Below, piece by piece: positions 25,794 through 33,657 of a DNA stretch of 64,000 nucleotides (within the stretch, counting starts at the first letter, position 1; each line of letters begins with the position of its first letter). The notes under the pieces are model-generated. The model was given only the letters and a program-made list of their open reading frames with translations, ran no database searches and was not told the DNA's origin. Source of the stretch: Actinoplanes solisilvae (GTDB lineage Bacteria; Actinomycetota; Actinomycetes; Mycobacteriales; Micromonosporaceae); the NCBI RefSeq assembly GCF_003999975.1, contig NZ_RJAC01000019.1, positions 1 through 64,000 on the forward strand, given 5' to 3'. Position numbers and translations under genes: made by a program.

Positions 25794-28700
25794 ATGCTCG
25801 ATAACGAGCCCCAAGACAACTTGGGAGAACAGGGCGGTGAGGGGGCCGGAGCTGTCGCTCCGCCCGAGACCGCCGCAGCTACGACCCCTGTGCGCCGTGC
25901 GCGCGCGCCTCGCAAGAGGGCGGCGTCCGCCGCGGGGGCCTCGGACACGGCCGCGAGCCCGTCCGACCCGGTAGCGAACGTCCCTGAAACGCCGGCCGAG
26001 AGCGCCCAGGTGGCTGATGCCGCTCCGGACGCCGCGGAAGCGCCGGCCAAGCCGGTCAAAGCCACCCGGAGCCGGCGTAAGGCCACCGCGCCGGCGGCGG
26101 CACCCGCTGCCGCCGCTGAGCCGGACGCCGATGCTGCTGTCGCTCCGGCCGCCGAGGGGGCCGAGCCGGTCGCCCCGGTGAAGGCCACCCGGACCCGTCG
26201 TAAGAAGGCGGCTCCGGCCGCTGCGGCCGAAGAGCCGGCCGAGGGCACCGCTCCCGTCGTCGCCGAGGCGCAGCCCGAGCCGGTTCGCGTCGAGGCCCTG
26301 GTCGAGGTCGCGGAGCCCGTTCTCGAGGAGCCGGTCGCCGACGGTGCGCCGATCATCGGCGTGATCCCGCTCGACGCCGACTTCGTCGAGGAGGAGCAGC
26401 CCGCGCCGCGTCGCGGACGGCGGGCCGCGGCCCTGCCGCCCGCCGTGCTCTTCATGCCGCCCGACCCGGCCGAGGCCACTCCGCCTCCGGCCCGCCGGTC
26501 GCGCCGCACCGCCGCCGTGGCGGTCCCGCCCGTGCTCGACGAGCCCGAGGTCACCGAGGTCGAGGCCGAGGTCGCCGAGGTTCCGGTCGCGGTGGAGGAG
26601 CCCGCCGAGGGTGCCCGCCGCAGCCGGCGCCGCCGCCGGGGCGCCTCCGACGAGCAGGCCGAGCCGGTCGCTGCGGTGACCGCGCCGCCCGCCGACGAGG
26701 TGGTCGACGAGAGCGCGGACGACGTCGAGGACGGCATCGAGGACGACGAGGACGAGGACAGCGCCGCGAGCCGCCGGCGTCGCCGCCGGGGCCGTCGTGG
26801 CCGCGGTCGTGGCAAGGGCCCGGCCGAGGACGGCGAGCAGGACGAGGCCGACGACGAGCCCGAGCAGGGCGCCGAGGCGTCGGCCGACGAGGACGAGGAA
26901 GAGGCCGACGAGGGTGATGGCGACGGCGTGACCCGTCGCCGCCGTCGCCGGCGTCGCAAGGGTTCCAGTGGCGACGGCGAGACCGGCGGCATCGAGGACG
27001 GCGTGCACACCGTCGTGCGGGTGCGCGAGCCCCGGCGTACCGATGAGGTGCAGGGTGTTTCGGGCTCGACCCGGCTCGAGGCCAAGCGCCAGCGTCGCCG
27101 CGACGGCCGTGAGCAGCGCCGGACCCGTCCGCCGATCCTGAGCGAGTCGGAGTTCCTGGCCCGCCGCGAGGCGGTCGACCGCGTGATGGTCGTGCGGCAG
27201 AAGCCCGACCGCACCCAGATCGCCGTCATGGAGGACGGCATTCTCGTCGAGCACTACGTCTCGCGCAGCACTTCCGGGACGATGGTCGGCAACGTCTACC
27301 TGGGCAAGGTGCAGAACGTGCTGCCCAGCATGGAGGCGGCGTTCGTCGACATCGGCCGGGGCCGCAACGCGGTGCTCTACGCCGGAGAGGTCAACTGGGA
27401 CGCCACCGGGCTCGAGGGCCGCGCCCGCTCGATCGAGCAGGCCCTGCGCTCCGGCGACTCGGTGCTCGTGCAGGTCACCAAGGACCCGATCGGGCACAAG
27501 GGCGCCCGGCTGAGCAGCCACATCGCGCTGTCCGGCCGGCACCTGGTCTATGTGCCGAACGGCAACGCCTCGGGGATCAGCCGCAAGCTGCCCGACAACG
27601 AGCGCAAGCGCCTCAGGGACGTACTCAAGAAGCTTGTTCCCGACGGCGCCGGCGTGATCGTGCGGACGGCCGCCGAGGGTGCCAGCGAGGACGACCTGGC
27701 CCGTGACGTCAAGCGGCTGCAGGCGCAGTGGGAGGAGATCCAGCGCAAGTCGGCCGAGGGGCACGCGCCGGTCGCCCTCTCCGAGGAGCCCGACCTGGTC
27801 ATCCGCGTGGTCCGCGACCTCTTCAACGAGGACTTCCGCGAGCTGATCGTGCAGGGCGACTCGGCGTACACCGAGCTGGAGAACTACCTCAACTCGGTCT
27901 CGCCCGACCTGCTGGAGCGCATGCACCGATACACGGGGACGGGGGACGTCTTCGCCGACAAGCGGATCGACGAGCAGATTCTCAAGGGCCTGGACCGCAA
28001 GGTCTTCCTGCCCTCGGGCGGTCATCTGGTCTTCGACCGCACCGAGGCGATGACGGTCGTCGACGTCAACACCGGTAAGTACACCGGCGCGGGCGGCAAC
28101 CTCGAGGAGACGGTGACCCGCAACAACCTCGAGGCGGCGGAGGAGATCGTCCGGCAGCTGCGGCTGCGCGACCTCGGCGGCATCGTGGTCATCGACTTCA
28201 TCGACATGGTGCTCGAGAGCAACCGCGAGCTGGTGCTGCGGCGGCTCACCGAGTGCCTGGGGCGCGACCGCACCAAGCACCAGGTCACCGAGATCACCTC
28301 GCTGGGTCTGGTGCAGATGACGCGCAAGCGGATCGGCTCGGGCCTGCTCGAGGCGTTCAGCGAGACGTGCGACCACTGCAAGGGCCGCGGCGTGCTGATC
28401 CACACCGAGCCGGTGCCCGAGAAGAAGTCGAACGGCGGTGGCGGCGCCGCGGCGACCCAGGTCAAGGCGGTCGCCGCGGCGGCGCGCACGGAGCCGGCCC
28501 CGGCCCCCGCGCAGCAGCAACAGCAGCCGAGCACCAAGTCGCGGCGCCGGCGGGGTGGCGGGGGCGACAACCTGGTCGCCGAGCCCATCGCCGAGCCGGT
28601 GGTGCCGGACCCGGTGCGCGACGAGGTTCCGGCTGACGTGGTTCTCGAGGTCGACGAGCCGATCGAGATCGTGACCGAGCCCGCGCCCCACGTGGTGCGG

Positions 28701-29003
28701 CACGAGGGCGACGACCCGGCGGCCGAGACCGCGGGGCTGCCCCCGGTGGCCGGTTCGGGCATCGTCACGGGCCGCCGTCCGGCGCTGACGAAGGCCGAGT
28801 CGGACGACAACTACGACATCAGCGGGTATGACCTGTCGCGCTACGACACGCCGGAGCCCGACGCCGAGCCGCTGCGCCTGACCGGTGCGGACGACCCGGA
28901 CGCGGCCGACGACGAGGACGAGGACGACGACGAGCCTGTGGGCGCGGGCGCCGGGCGACGCCGCTCGCGCCGTAGCGGCACGCGGAGGCGTACACGGCCC
29001 TGA
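25794..29003 (+). CDS. rne: Ribonuclease E/G
   Basis: Encodes 1069 aa. The first ~430 residues are disordered, with alternating acidic stretches and arginine-rich blocks (RRSRRRRRGA, SRRRRRRGRRGRGRG, TRRRRRRRRKG) that resemble RNA-binding and degradosome scaffolding regions of actinobacterial RNase E. The catalytic core follows: S1-like domain from ~463 (MEDGILVEHYV, GNVYLGKVQNVLPSMEAAFVDIG), metal-binding region TVVDVNTGKYTG near 757 and VVIDFIDM near 799, and the zinc-link CDHCKGRG near 859. The last ~200 residues are again disordered. The layout with the catalytic domain in the middle is the actinobacterial one. Start ATG at 25794 with GGAG upstream. Confidence 0.97.
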   Translation: MLDNEPQDNLGEQGGEGAGAVAPPETAAATTPVRRARAPRKRAASAAGASDTAASPSDPVANVPETPAESAQVADAAPDAAEAPAKPVKATRSRRKATAPAAAPAAAAEPDADAAVAPAAEGAEPVAPVKATRTRRKKAAPAAAAEEPAEGTAPVVAEAQPEPVRVEALVEVAEPVLEEPVADGAPIIGVIPLDADFVEEEQPAPRRGRRAAALPPAVLFMPPDPAEATPPPARRSRRTAAVAVPPVLDEPEVTEVEAEVAEVPVAVEEPAEGARRSRRRRRGASDEQAEPVAAVTAPPADEVVDESADDVEDGIEDDEDEDSAASRRRRRRGRRGRGRGKGPAEDGEQDEADDEPEQGAEASADEDEEEADEGDGDGVTRRRRRRRRKGSSGDGETGGIEDGVHTVVRVREPRRTDEVQGVSGSTRLEAKRQRRRDGREQRRTRPPILSESEFLARREAVDRVMVVRQKPDRTQIAVMEDGILVEHYVSRSTSGTMVGNVYLGKVQNVLPSMEAAFVDIGRGRNAVLYAGEVNWDATGLEGRARSIEQALRSGDSVLVQVTKDPIGHKGARLSSHIALSGRHLVYVPNGNASGISRKLPDNERKRLRDVLKKLVPDGAGVIVRTAAEGASEDDLARDVKRLQAQWEEIQRKSAEGHAPVALSEEPDLVIRVVRDLFNEDFRELIVQGDSAYTELENYLNSVSPDLLERMHRYTGTGDVFADKRIDEQILKGLDRKVFLPSGGHLVFDRTEAMTVVDVNTGKYTGAGGNLEETVTRNNLEAAEEIVRQLRLRDLGGIVVIDFIDMVLESNRELVLRRLTECLGRDRTKHQVTEITSLGLVQMTRKRIGSGLLEAFSETCDHCKGRGVLIHTEPVPEKKSNGGGGAAATQVKAVAAAARTEPAPAPAQQQQQPSTKSRRRRGGGGDNLVAEPIAEPVVPDPVRDEVPADVVLEVDEPIEIVTEPAPHVVRHEGDDPAAETAGLPPVAGSGIVTGRRPALTKAESDDNYDISGYDLSRYDTPEPDAEPLRLTGADDPDAADDEDEDDDEPVGAGAGRRRSRRSGTRRRTRP

Positions 29004-29018
29004 CGGGTTGACGCGGAT

Positions 29019-29062
29019 GATGAGCGGTTCGGTAAAGAAAGTTAACTACCGAACCGCTCATC
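29019..29062 (+). terminator. Long hairpin terminator after rne
   Basis: GATGAGCGGTTCGGTA (29019-29034) and TACCGAACCGCTCATC (29047-29062) form a perfect 16-bp stem around a 12-nt A-rich loop, starting 16 bases after the rne stop. There is no U-tract. Confidence 0.75.
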
Positions 29063-29121
29063 GCTGTCTATGTCGGATACCCTCGCGGGATCGATCCCCC
29101 TTCCCCGAGGAGACCGAGCCC

Positions 29122-29613
29122 ATGCCCCGCATCTCTCTGCTTCTCGCCACTTGTGTGGCGTTGGGCGCCCTGACTGCCTGCTCCGGCCCGTTGGGCAGCG
29201 GGCGCGCCACCGGAACCCCCGCTCCGGCCCCGCCGTCGCCGGTCGACCCGTCCGTGGCGGCCTCGGCCGACGCCGCCCTCGCGGGTGATACGAAGGCCAT
29301 CTGCGCGCAGGCCGAACGGGCGACCACCAGCTTCGGTGAGACCTACATCGCCGATCTCAAGCTGAAGATCGACGCCGCGGCCGAGGGGGCGGAGGCCGCG
29401 CGCCGGGCCGACGAGAAGATCTCCCGGGACGTGCGCAACTTCTCCTTCGCGCTCGCCGACATGGCCGGCCTGACCACCGATCCGGCCTTGAAGAAGGCGC
29501 TGACCGAGATGAGTACGCAGGTCAAGGCGTTCGGCGGCGACATCACCAAGATCAACGCGGAGAAGATGTCGGCGATCTCGGGCCGGCTCGACAAGGCCTG
29601 CGGGCGGGGCTGA
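29122..29613 (+). CDS. Putative lipoprotein of unknown function
   Basis: Encodes 163 aa. It has a lipoprotein signal peptide with hydrophobic core SLLLATCVALGAL and lipobox LTAC at Cys-20, followed by a Pro/Ala/Thr linker. The remaining ~110 residues are charged and helical (EGAEAARRADEKISRD, ALKKALTEMSTQVKAFG) with two cysteines (ICAQ and DKACG). Exported and anchored to the outer face of the membrane. The ATG at 29122 has CGAGGAG about 10 nt upstream. It sits between the rne terminator and the rplU promoter, so it is probably monocistronic. No domain recognised. Confidence 0.85.
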   Translation: MPRISLLLATCVALGALTACSGPLGSGRATGTPAPAPPSPVDPSVAASADAALAGDTKAICAQAERATTSFGETYIADLKLKIDAAAEGAEAARRADEKISRDVRNFSFALADMAGLTTDPALKKALTEMSTQVKAFGGDITKINAEKMSAISGRLDKACGRG

Positions 29614-29635
29614 CCAGCCCGTACGCGGCCCCGGT

Positions 29636-29665
29636 TTGGGATCGGCGCGTCTGATGAAGTAGTCT
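29636..29665 (+). promoter_or_regulatory. Promoter of rplU-rpmA
   Basis: TTGGGA (29636-29641) and TAGTCT (29660-29665) are spaced 18 nt. Transcription would start near 29672 and leave a leader of ~145 nt before rplU. Confidence 0.5.
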
Positions 29666-29705
29666 TTCAGGCGGCGCTTTTCCAGGCGCCGTGTCTCCGT
29701 GCCCG

Positions 29706-29737
29706 CTCAGAGTTTACGAACCTCAGAGTTCACGAAC
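29706..29737 (+). repeat. 16-nt tandem duplication in the rplU leader
   Basis: CTCAGAGTTTACGAAC is followed immediately by CTCAGAGTTCACGAAC: two copies differing at one base, within the predicted 5' untranslated leader of rplU. Its role is unknown. Confidence 0.8.
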
Positions 29738-29817
29738 CCTGTCGGCGAGAGCCGGAACATCAGCTTCATCCGCCAAGCAGTGCATTCGCTGCGTAAGTCT
29801 CAGGGAGTCCGCGTCCC

Positions 29818-30132
29818 ATGTACGCGATCGTCAAGACCGGCGGCAAGCAGTACAAGGTTGCCGAGGGCGACGTGATCGAGGTCGAGAAGCTCGCGGGTGT
29901 GCCCGGCGACTCGCTGACGCTCGCCGCGCTCCTCCTCGTCGACGGTGACAACCTGGTGACCGATGCGGCCAAGCTTGCCAAGGTGACGGTGTCCGGCGAG
30001 ATCGCCGAGCACACCAAGGGTCCGAAGATCCGGATCCACAAGTTCAAGAACAAGACCGGTTACCACAAGCGTCAGGGGCACCGTCAGCCGCTGACGAAGA
30101 TCAAGGTCACCGGCATCTCGAGCGGGAAGTAG
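29818..30132 (+). CDS. rplU: 50S ribosomal protein L21
   Basis: Encodes 104 aa, standard length. MYAIVKTGGKQYKV is the typical L21 N-terminus and GYHKRQGHRQPLTKIKV the typical C-terminus. It is a large-subunit protein binding 23S rRNA. It forms an operon with rpmA 13 bp downstream and has a long leader that could carry autogenous control. Confidence 0.98.
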   Translation: MYAIVKTGGKQYKVAEGDVIEVEKLAGVPGDSLTLAALLLVDGDNLVTDAAKLAKVTVSGEIAEHTKGPKIRIHKFKNKTGYHKRQGHRQPLTKIKVTGISSGK

Positions 30133-30145
30133 GGGCTGATCCGAT

Positions 30146-30403
30146 ATGGCTCACAAAAAGGGTGCCTCCAGCTCGCGGAACGGCCGTGACTCCGCCGCCC
30201 AGCGGCTCGGCGTGAAGCGGTTCGGCGGCCAGCTGGTCAACGCCGGCGAGATCCTGATCCGTCAGCGCGGCACGAAGTTCCACCCGGGCGACCTCGTCGG
30301 CCGCGGTGGCGACGACACGCTGTTCGCGCTGGCCAACGGTAACGTGCTGTTCGGCACGAAGCGCGGTCGCAAGACCGTCAGCATCGTTCCGGCTGCGGAG
30401 TAA
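30146..30403 (+). CDS. rpmA: 50S ribosomal protein L27
   Basis: Encodes 85 aa. MAHKKGASSSRNGRDSAAQR and LGVKRFGGQLVNAG are the L27 signature; the basic N-terminus reaches towards the peptidyl transferase centre. The N-terminus starts directly MAHKKG, without the cleavable extension seen in Firmicutes. Second cistron after rplU, followed by a strong terminator. Confidence 0.98.
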   Translation: MAHKKGASSSRNGRDSAAQRLGVKRFGGQLVNAGEILIRQRGTKFHPGDLVGRGGDDTLFALANGNVLFGTKRGRKTVSIVPAAE

Positions 30404-30413
30404 GTTTGCTCTG

Positions 30414-30456
30414 AGCGGGCCGCGGACCTCCGGGTCCGTGGCCCGCTTTGTTTTTG
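30414..30456 (+). terminator. Intrinsic terminator of rplU-rpmA
   Basis: AGCGGGCCGCGGACC and GGTCCGTGGCCCGCT form a 15-bp stem (one G-U type pair) with a TCCG loop, followed by TTTGTTTTTG. This is the most canonical rho-independent terminator in the window; obgE begins 24 bp further on. Confidence 0.9.
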
Positions 30457-30479
30457 TGCTTTTGTCAAGGAGTTGAGCA

Positions 30480-31976
30480 GTGACCACGTTCGTCGATCGC
30501 GTCGTTTTGCACCTGCAGGCGGGGGACGGCGGGCACGGCTGCGTCTCGGTGCGCCGCGAGAAGTTCAAGCCCCTCGGCGGCCCCGACGGCGGCAACGGCG
30601 GCCACGGTGGCGGGGTCACCCTCGTCGTCGACCCGCAGCAGCACACGCTGCTCGACTTCCACTTCCACCCGCACATCAAGGCGTCCAACGGCGTCGGCGG
30701 CGCGGGTGCCAACCGCGACGGCGCCAACGGCAAAGACCTGGTGCTCCAGGTGCCCGACGGCACGGTCGTGCTGACCGCCGACGGCGAGGTGCTGGCCGAC
30801 CTGATCGGTGCCGGCACCACCTTCGAGGTGGCCCGCGGCGGCCGCGGCGGCCGGGGCAACGCCTCGCTGGCCAACACCCGCCGCAAGGTGCCGGGCTTCG
30901 CCGAGCTGGGCGAGCCGGGCGACAGCCTCGACGTGGTGCTCGAGCTCAAGAGCGTGGCCGACGTCGGCCTGGTCGGCTTCCCGTCGGCCGGCAAGTCGTC
31001 GCTGATCTCGGTGATCTCCGCGGCCAAGCCCAAGATCGCCGACTACCCGTTCACCACCCTGGTGCCCAACCTCGGCGTGGTGCAGGCGGGCGACCAGACC
31101 TTCACCGTCGCCGACGTGCCGGGTCTCATCCCGGGCGCGGCCACCGGCAAGGGCCTGGGCATGCAGTTCCTGCGCCACATCGAGCGCACCTCGGTGCTGG
31201 TGCACGTGCTCGACGCGGCGACGCCCGAAATCGAACGTGACCCGCTGGCCGACCTCGACGCGATCGAGGCCGAGCTCGCGGCGTACGGCGGCCTGGAAGA
31301 CCGGCCGCGCCTCGTCGTGCTCAACAAGATCGACATCCCGGACGGGCGCGACCTGGCCGAGATGGTGCGGCCCGACCTCGAGGCCCGCGGCTACCGCGTC
31401 TTCGAGGTCAGCGCGATCACCCGCGAGGGCCTCAAGGAACTCGTGTTCGCCCTGGCCGAGACGGTCGCCCAGCACCGGCTGGACAAGCCCGCCCCCGAGC
31501 CGACCCGCGAGATCGTGCGGCCCAAGGCGGTCGACGAGTCGGGCTTCACCATCGAACAGGACGCCGAGGGCGTCTTCGTGATCAGTGGGCTCAAGGTCGA
31601 GCGCTGGGTCCGCCAGACCAACTTCGACAACGACGAGGCCGTGGGCTACCTGGCCGACCGCCTCGAGCGCATCGGCGTCGAGGACACGCTGGCCAAGAAG
31701 GGTGCCAAGGCCGGCGACCCGGTACGCATCGGCGATCGCGAGTTCGACTGGCAGCCCAACGCGGGCGAGTTCGTCTCGGGCCCGCGCGGCACCGACGCGC
31801 GCCTGGAGGAGAACGACCACCGGCTGACCGCCGCCCAGCGTCTGGCCGCCCGTAAGGCGCGCCGCGTGCGCTCCGACGACGAGCTGCTGCACATGGCGGC
31901 CGACGGCACGGTGACCAGCGTGGCCAACGCGAACCGTCCGGTCCTCGTCACCGAGGACGACGACACCGACGAATAG
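30480..31976 (+). CDS. obgE: Obg family GTPase
   Basis: Encodes 498 aa. The glycine-rich Obg domain covers residues 1-158 (LQAGDGGHGCVSVRREKF, GGPDGGNGGHGG, GGRGGRGNASLAN). The G domain follows with GFPSAGKSSLIS (G1), FTTLVPNLG (G2), DVPGLIPGA (G3), NKIDI (G4) and SAITREG (G5). A C-terminal OCT domain is present (~345-425), followed by a charged tail. ObgE is an essential GTPase for 50S assembly and stress/ppGpp response. The GTG at 30480 has AAGGAG upstream. It follows rplU-rpmA in the usual order, here separated by a terminator. Confidence 0.97.
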   Translation: MTTFVDRVVLHLQAGDGGHGCVSVRREKFKPLGGPDGGNGGHGGGVTLVVDPQQHTLLDFHFHPHIKASNGVGGAGANRDGANGKDLVLQVPDGTVVLTADGEVLADLIGAGTTFEVARGGRGGRGNASLANTRRKVPGFAELGEPGDSLDVVLELKSVADVGLVGFPSAGKSSLISVISAAKPKIADYPFTTLVPNLGVVQAGDQTFTVADVPGLIPGAATGKGLGMQFLRHIERTSVLVHVLDAATPEIERDPLADLDAIEAELAAYGGLEDRPRLVVLNKIDIPDGRDLAEMVRPDLEARGYRVFEVSAITREGLKELVFALAETVAQHRLDKPAPEPTREIVRPKAVDESGFTIEQDAEGVFVISGLKVERWVRQTNFDNDEAVGYLADRLERIGVEDTLAKKGAKAGDPVRIGDREFDWQPNAGEFVSGPRGTDARLEENDHRLTAAQRLAARKARRVRSDDELLHMAADGTVTSVANANRPVLVTEDDDTDE

Positions 31977-32021
31977 GGCGCAAGTTCGGCTCGCCGCAAC
32001 CATCCGGCAAGGGTGGTTGCG

Positions 32022-32027
32022 TACGGT
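32022..32027 (+). promoter_or_regulatory. -10 box of the leaderless GNAT gene
   Basis: TACGGT followed by 6 nt and the GTG at 32034. This supports that start over the GTG at 32013, which lies upstream of the box. Confidence 0.5.
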
Positions 32028-32033
32028 CACCAC

Positions 32034-32447
32034 GTGTGGATCGAAGCCAGGCCCGTCCTGGACCCCGAGCTGGGCGCCCTGATCGCGGTCCAGCAGCACG
32101 AGGGCGGCCAGGGGTTCGCGACCGATGACTGCGCCGAGTGGTTCGTCACCGTCGTCGGTGGCCGGGCTGTCGCCTGTGGTGCGTGGCAGCCGCTGCCCGA
32201 GCCGGGCGAGGCCGAGCTCAAACGCGTGTACGTGCGACCGGCCTTCCGTGGGCGCGGCATAGCGCGGCACATGATCCTCGCCCTCGAGGAGGAGGCGCTC
32301 GCCGCGGGGCGGCCGGTGATCCGTCTGACCACCGGCAACCTGCCCGCGGCGGTCGCCCTCTACCAGTCCTCGGGCTACCGGCGGATCACCAGCGGCGACT
32401 CGTCCCGCGTCCGGTTCGAGAAACACCTGGCCGCGTTAGTCCAGTAG
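32034..32447 (+). CDS. GNAT family N-acetyltransferase
   Basis: Encodes 137 aa with a complete GNAT fold: ELKRVYVRPAFRGRGIARHMI (strand 4 and the acetyl-CoA pyrophosphate loop R-G-x-G-I-A) and GNLPAAVALYQSSGYRRI (motif B). The substrate is unknown. The GTG at 32034 is chosen on the leaderless -10. Its 3' end overlaps the convergent trpS by 12 bp. Confidence 0.88.
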   Translation: MWIEARPVLDPELGALIAVQQHEGGQGFATDDCAEWFVTVVGGRAVACGAWQPLPEPGEAELKRVYVRPAFRGRGIARHMILALEEEALAAGRPVIRLTTGNLPAAVALYQSSGYRRITSGDSSRVRFEKHLAALVQ

Positions 32448-33455
32448 GCCGAGAGCCGCGCGGGTCCGGCGTACGGTCTCGGCCGCGCGGGGCCGTACCC
32501 AGGCCTTGCCCTCCGACAGCACCTTGCGTACGTGGTCGGGGTCTTCGGCCAGCTCGGCGTAGCGCGTGCGGATCGGCGTCAGCACCGCCTCGACCGCGTC
32601 GGTGACCTCGCGCTTCAGAGCGCCGTACGAGTGCAGGTCGCCGAGCTCGCGGTCCGAGCAGGCGCGCAGGATGCCCAGCAGGTTGGTGACGCCGGGCTGA
32701 CCGGCCGGGTCGTCGCGCACGATGCCGACCGTGTCCGTCACCGCGCGGGCGATGGTCCGGCGGATCACGTCGGGCGAGTCGAGCAGCCCGATGCGGCCGG
32801 CCGGTGAGGGCGAGCTCTTGCTCATCTTGCGGGCCGGGTCGGCCAGATCCATGACCCGCGCCGCGCTTTCGGGGCGGATGCCCTCGGGCACGGTGAACGT
32901 CTCGCCGTAGCGGGTGTTGAAGCGGGTCGCGATCGTGCGGGCGAGTTCGAGGTGCTGGCTCTGGTCGTCGCCGACCGGCACCTGTTCGCTGTCGTGCACG
33001 AGGATGTCGGCCGCCATCAGCACCGGATAGGTGAGCAGGCTGAGCCGTACATGCTTGCTACCGGCGCCTGGTCCTTCGGACGGCGCGGAGAACCCGGGCA
33101 ATGGGGAGCCAGCCGATTTCTCCCTGAACTGGATCATGCGCGCGGCCTCGCCGTAGCCGGTGACGCATTCGAGCAGGTAGTGCAGCTCGCTGTGCTCGGG
33201 CACCTGGGAGTGGGCTATGAGCGCGGTGCGCCGCGGGTCGACGCCGGCGGCGAGCAACACGGTCGCCACCTGCAGAGTGTTGGCGCGCAGCTGGGCCGGG
33301 TCGTGCTCCATGGTCATCGCGTGCAGGTCGGCGATCATCGCGATCGACCGGGTGTCGGGTCTCTCCTGGGCCTGCACCAGCGGCCGCATGGCGCCGATGA
33401 GGTTGCCCAGGTGCAGCTTGCCGGTGGGCTGGAAGCCGGTGAGGCGGCGGGTCAT
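32436..33455 (-). CDS. trpS: Tryptophan--tRNA ligase
   Basis: Class I synthetase of 339 aa, normal for bacterial TrpRS. The HIGH-type motif is GFQPTGKLHLGNLIG (residues 7-21), with the TrpRS-typical MIADLHAMT and PVGDDQSQHLEL; KMSKSSP lies near residue 210. The start ATG at 33455 has GGAGGA 5 nt upstream. It is preceded by a leader peptide with two Trp codons and an attenuator hairpin, so its transcription is predicted to respond to Trp-tRNA charging. An auxiliary, indolmycin-resistant TrpRS gene in Streptomyces coelicolor is controlled by the same kind of mechanism; whether this is the only TrpRS of the strain is unknown. Confidence 0.97.
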   Translation of the reverse strand: MTRRLTGFQPTGKLHLGNLIGAMRPLVQAQERPDTRSIAMIADLHAMTMEHDPAQLRANTLQVATVLLAAGVDPRRTALIAHSQVPEHSELHYLLECVTGYGEAARMIQFREKSAGSPLPGFSAPSEGPGAGSKHVRLSLLTYPVLMAADILVHDSEQVPVGDDQSQHLELARTIATRFNTRYGETFTVPEGIRPESAARVMDLADPARKMSKSSPSPAGRIGLLDSPDVIRRTIARAVTDTVGIVRDDPAGQPGVTNLLGILRACSDRELGDLHSYGALKREVTDAVEAVLTPIRTRYAELAEDPDHVRKVLSEGKAWVRPRAAETVRRTRAALGLLD

Positions 33456-33503
33456 GGTGTCCTCCGGGAGGTGGGGGACCGCGCCCTTCCGGTGACATGA
33501 CAA

Positions 33504-33557
33504 CGGCCGCCCGGAAGGGGCGGCCGCGTGGTTGATGCGCGTTTGGGTGAGCCGCCC
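33504..33557 (-). promoter_or_regulatory. trpS attenuator (terminator and antiterminator)
   Basis: Read on the minus strand, the leader peptide stop is followed by GGGCGGC (33557-33551). Further down, CGGCCGCCC (33526-33518) and GGGCGGCCG (33512-33504) form a 9-bp terminator stem followed by TTGTCATGT. GGGCGGC after the stop is perfectly complementary to GCCGCCC of the terminator's 5' arm, giving the alternative antiterminator. A ribosome stalled on the Trp codons leaves GGGCGGC free and favours read-through into trpS. A ribosome reaching the stop covers it and favours termination. Confidence 0.8.
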
Positions 33558-33558
33558 G

Positions 33559-33594
33559 TCAGGGCAGCCACCAGGCCAGGTTGGCGAAACGCAT
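33559..33594 (-). CDS. trpS leader peptide with tandem Trp codons
   Basis: Eleven-residue open frame MRFANLAWWLP with two adjacent TGG codons at positions 8 and 9, ending two bases before the antiterminator strand. Two consecutive Trp codons in an 11-codon frame just upstream of a tryptophanyl-tRNA synthetase gene are very unlikely by chance. There is no Shine-Dalgarno, but a TAATAT -10 lies 7 nt before the ATG, so the peptide is probably translated from a leaderless mRNA. Confidence 0.85.
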   Translation of the reverse strand: MRFANLAWWLP

Positions 33595-33601
33595 GGACGC
33601 A

Positions 33602-33607
33602 ATATTA
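33602..33607 (-). promoter_or_regulatory. -10 box of the trpS leader transcript
   Basis: TAATAT on the minus strand (ATATTA on plus), 7 nt before the leader peptide ATG. It is an unusually A/T-rich spot in this genome. No convincing -35 is seen. Confidence 0.65.
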
Positions 33608-33657
33608 GCAGCGGGGTGGCGATGCATCCTGAGAGCGCGATATCGGATGATGGGCGG

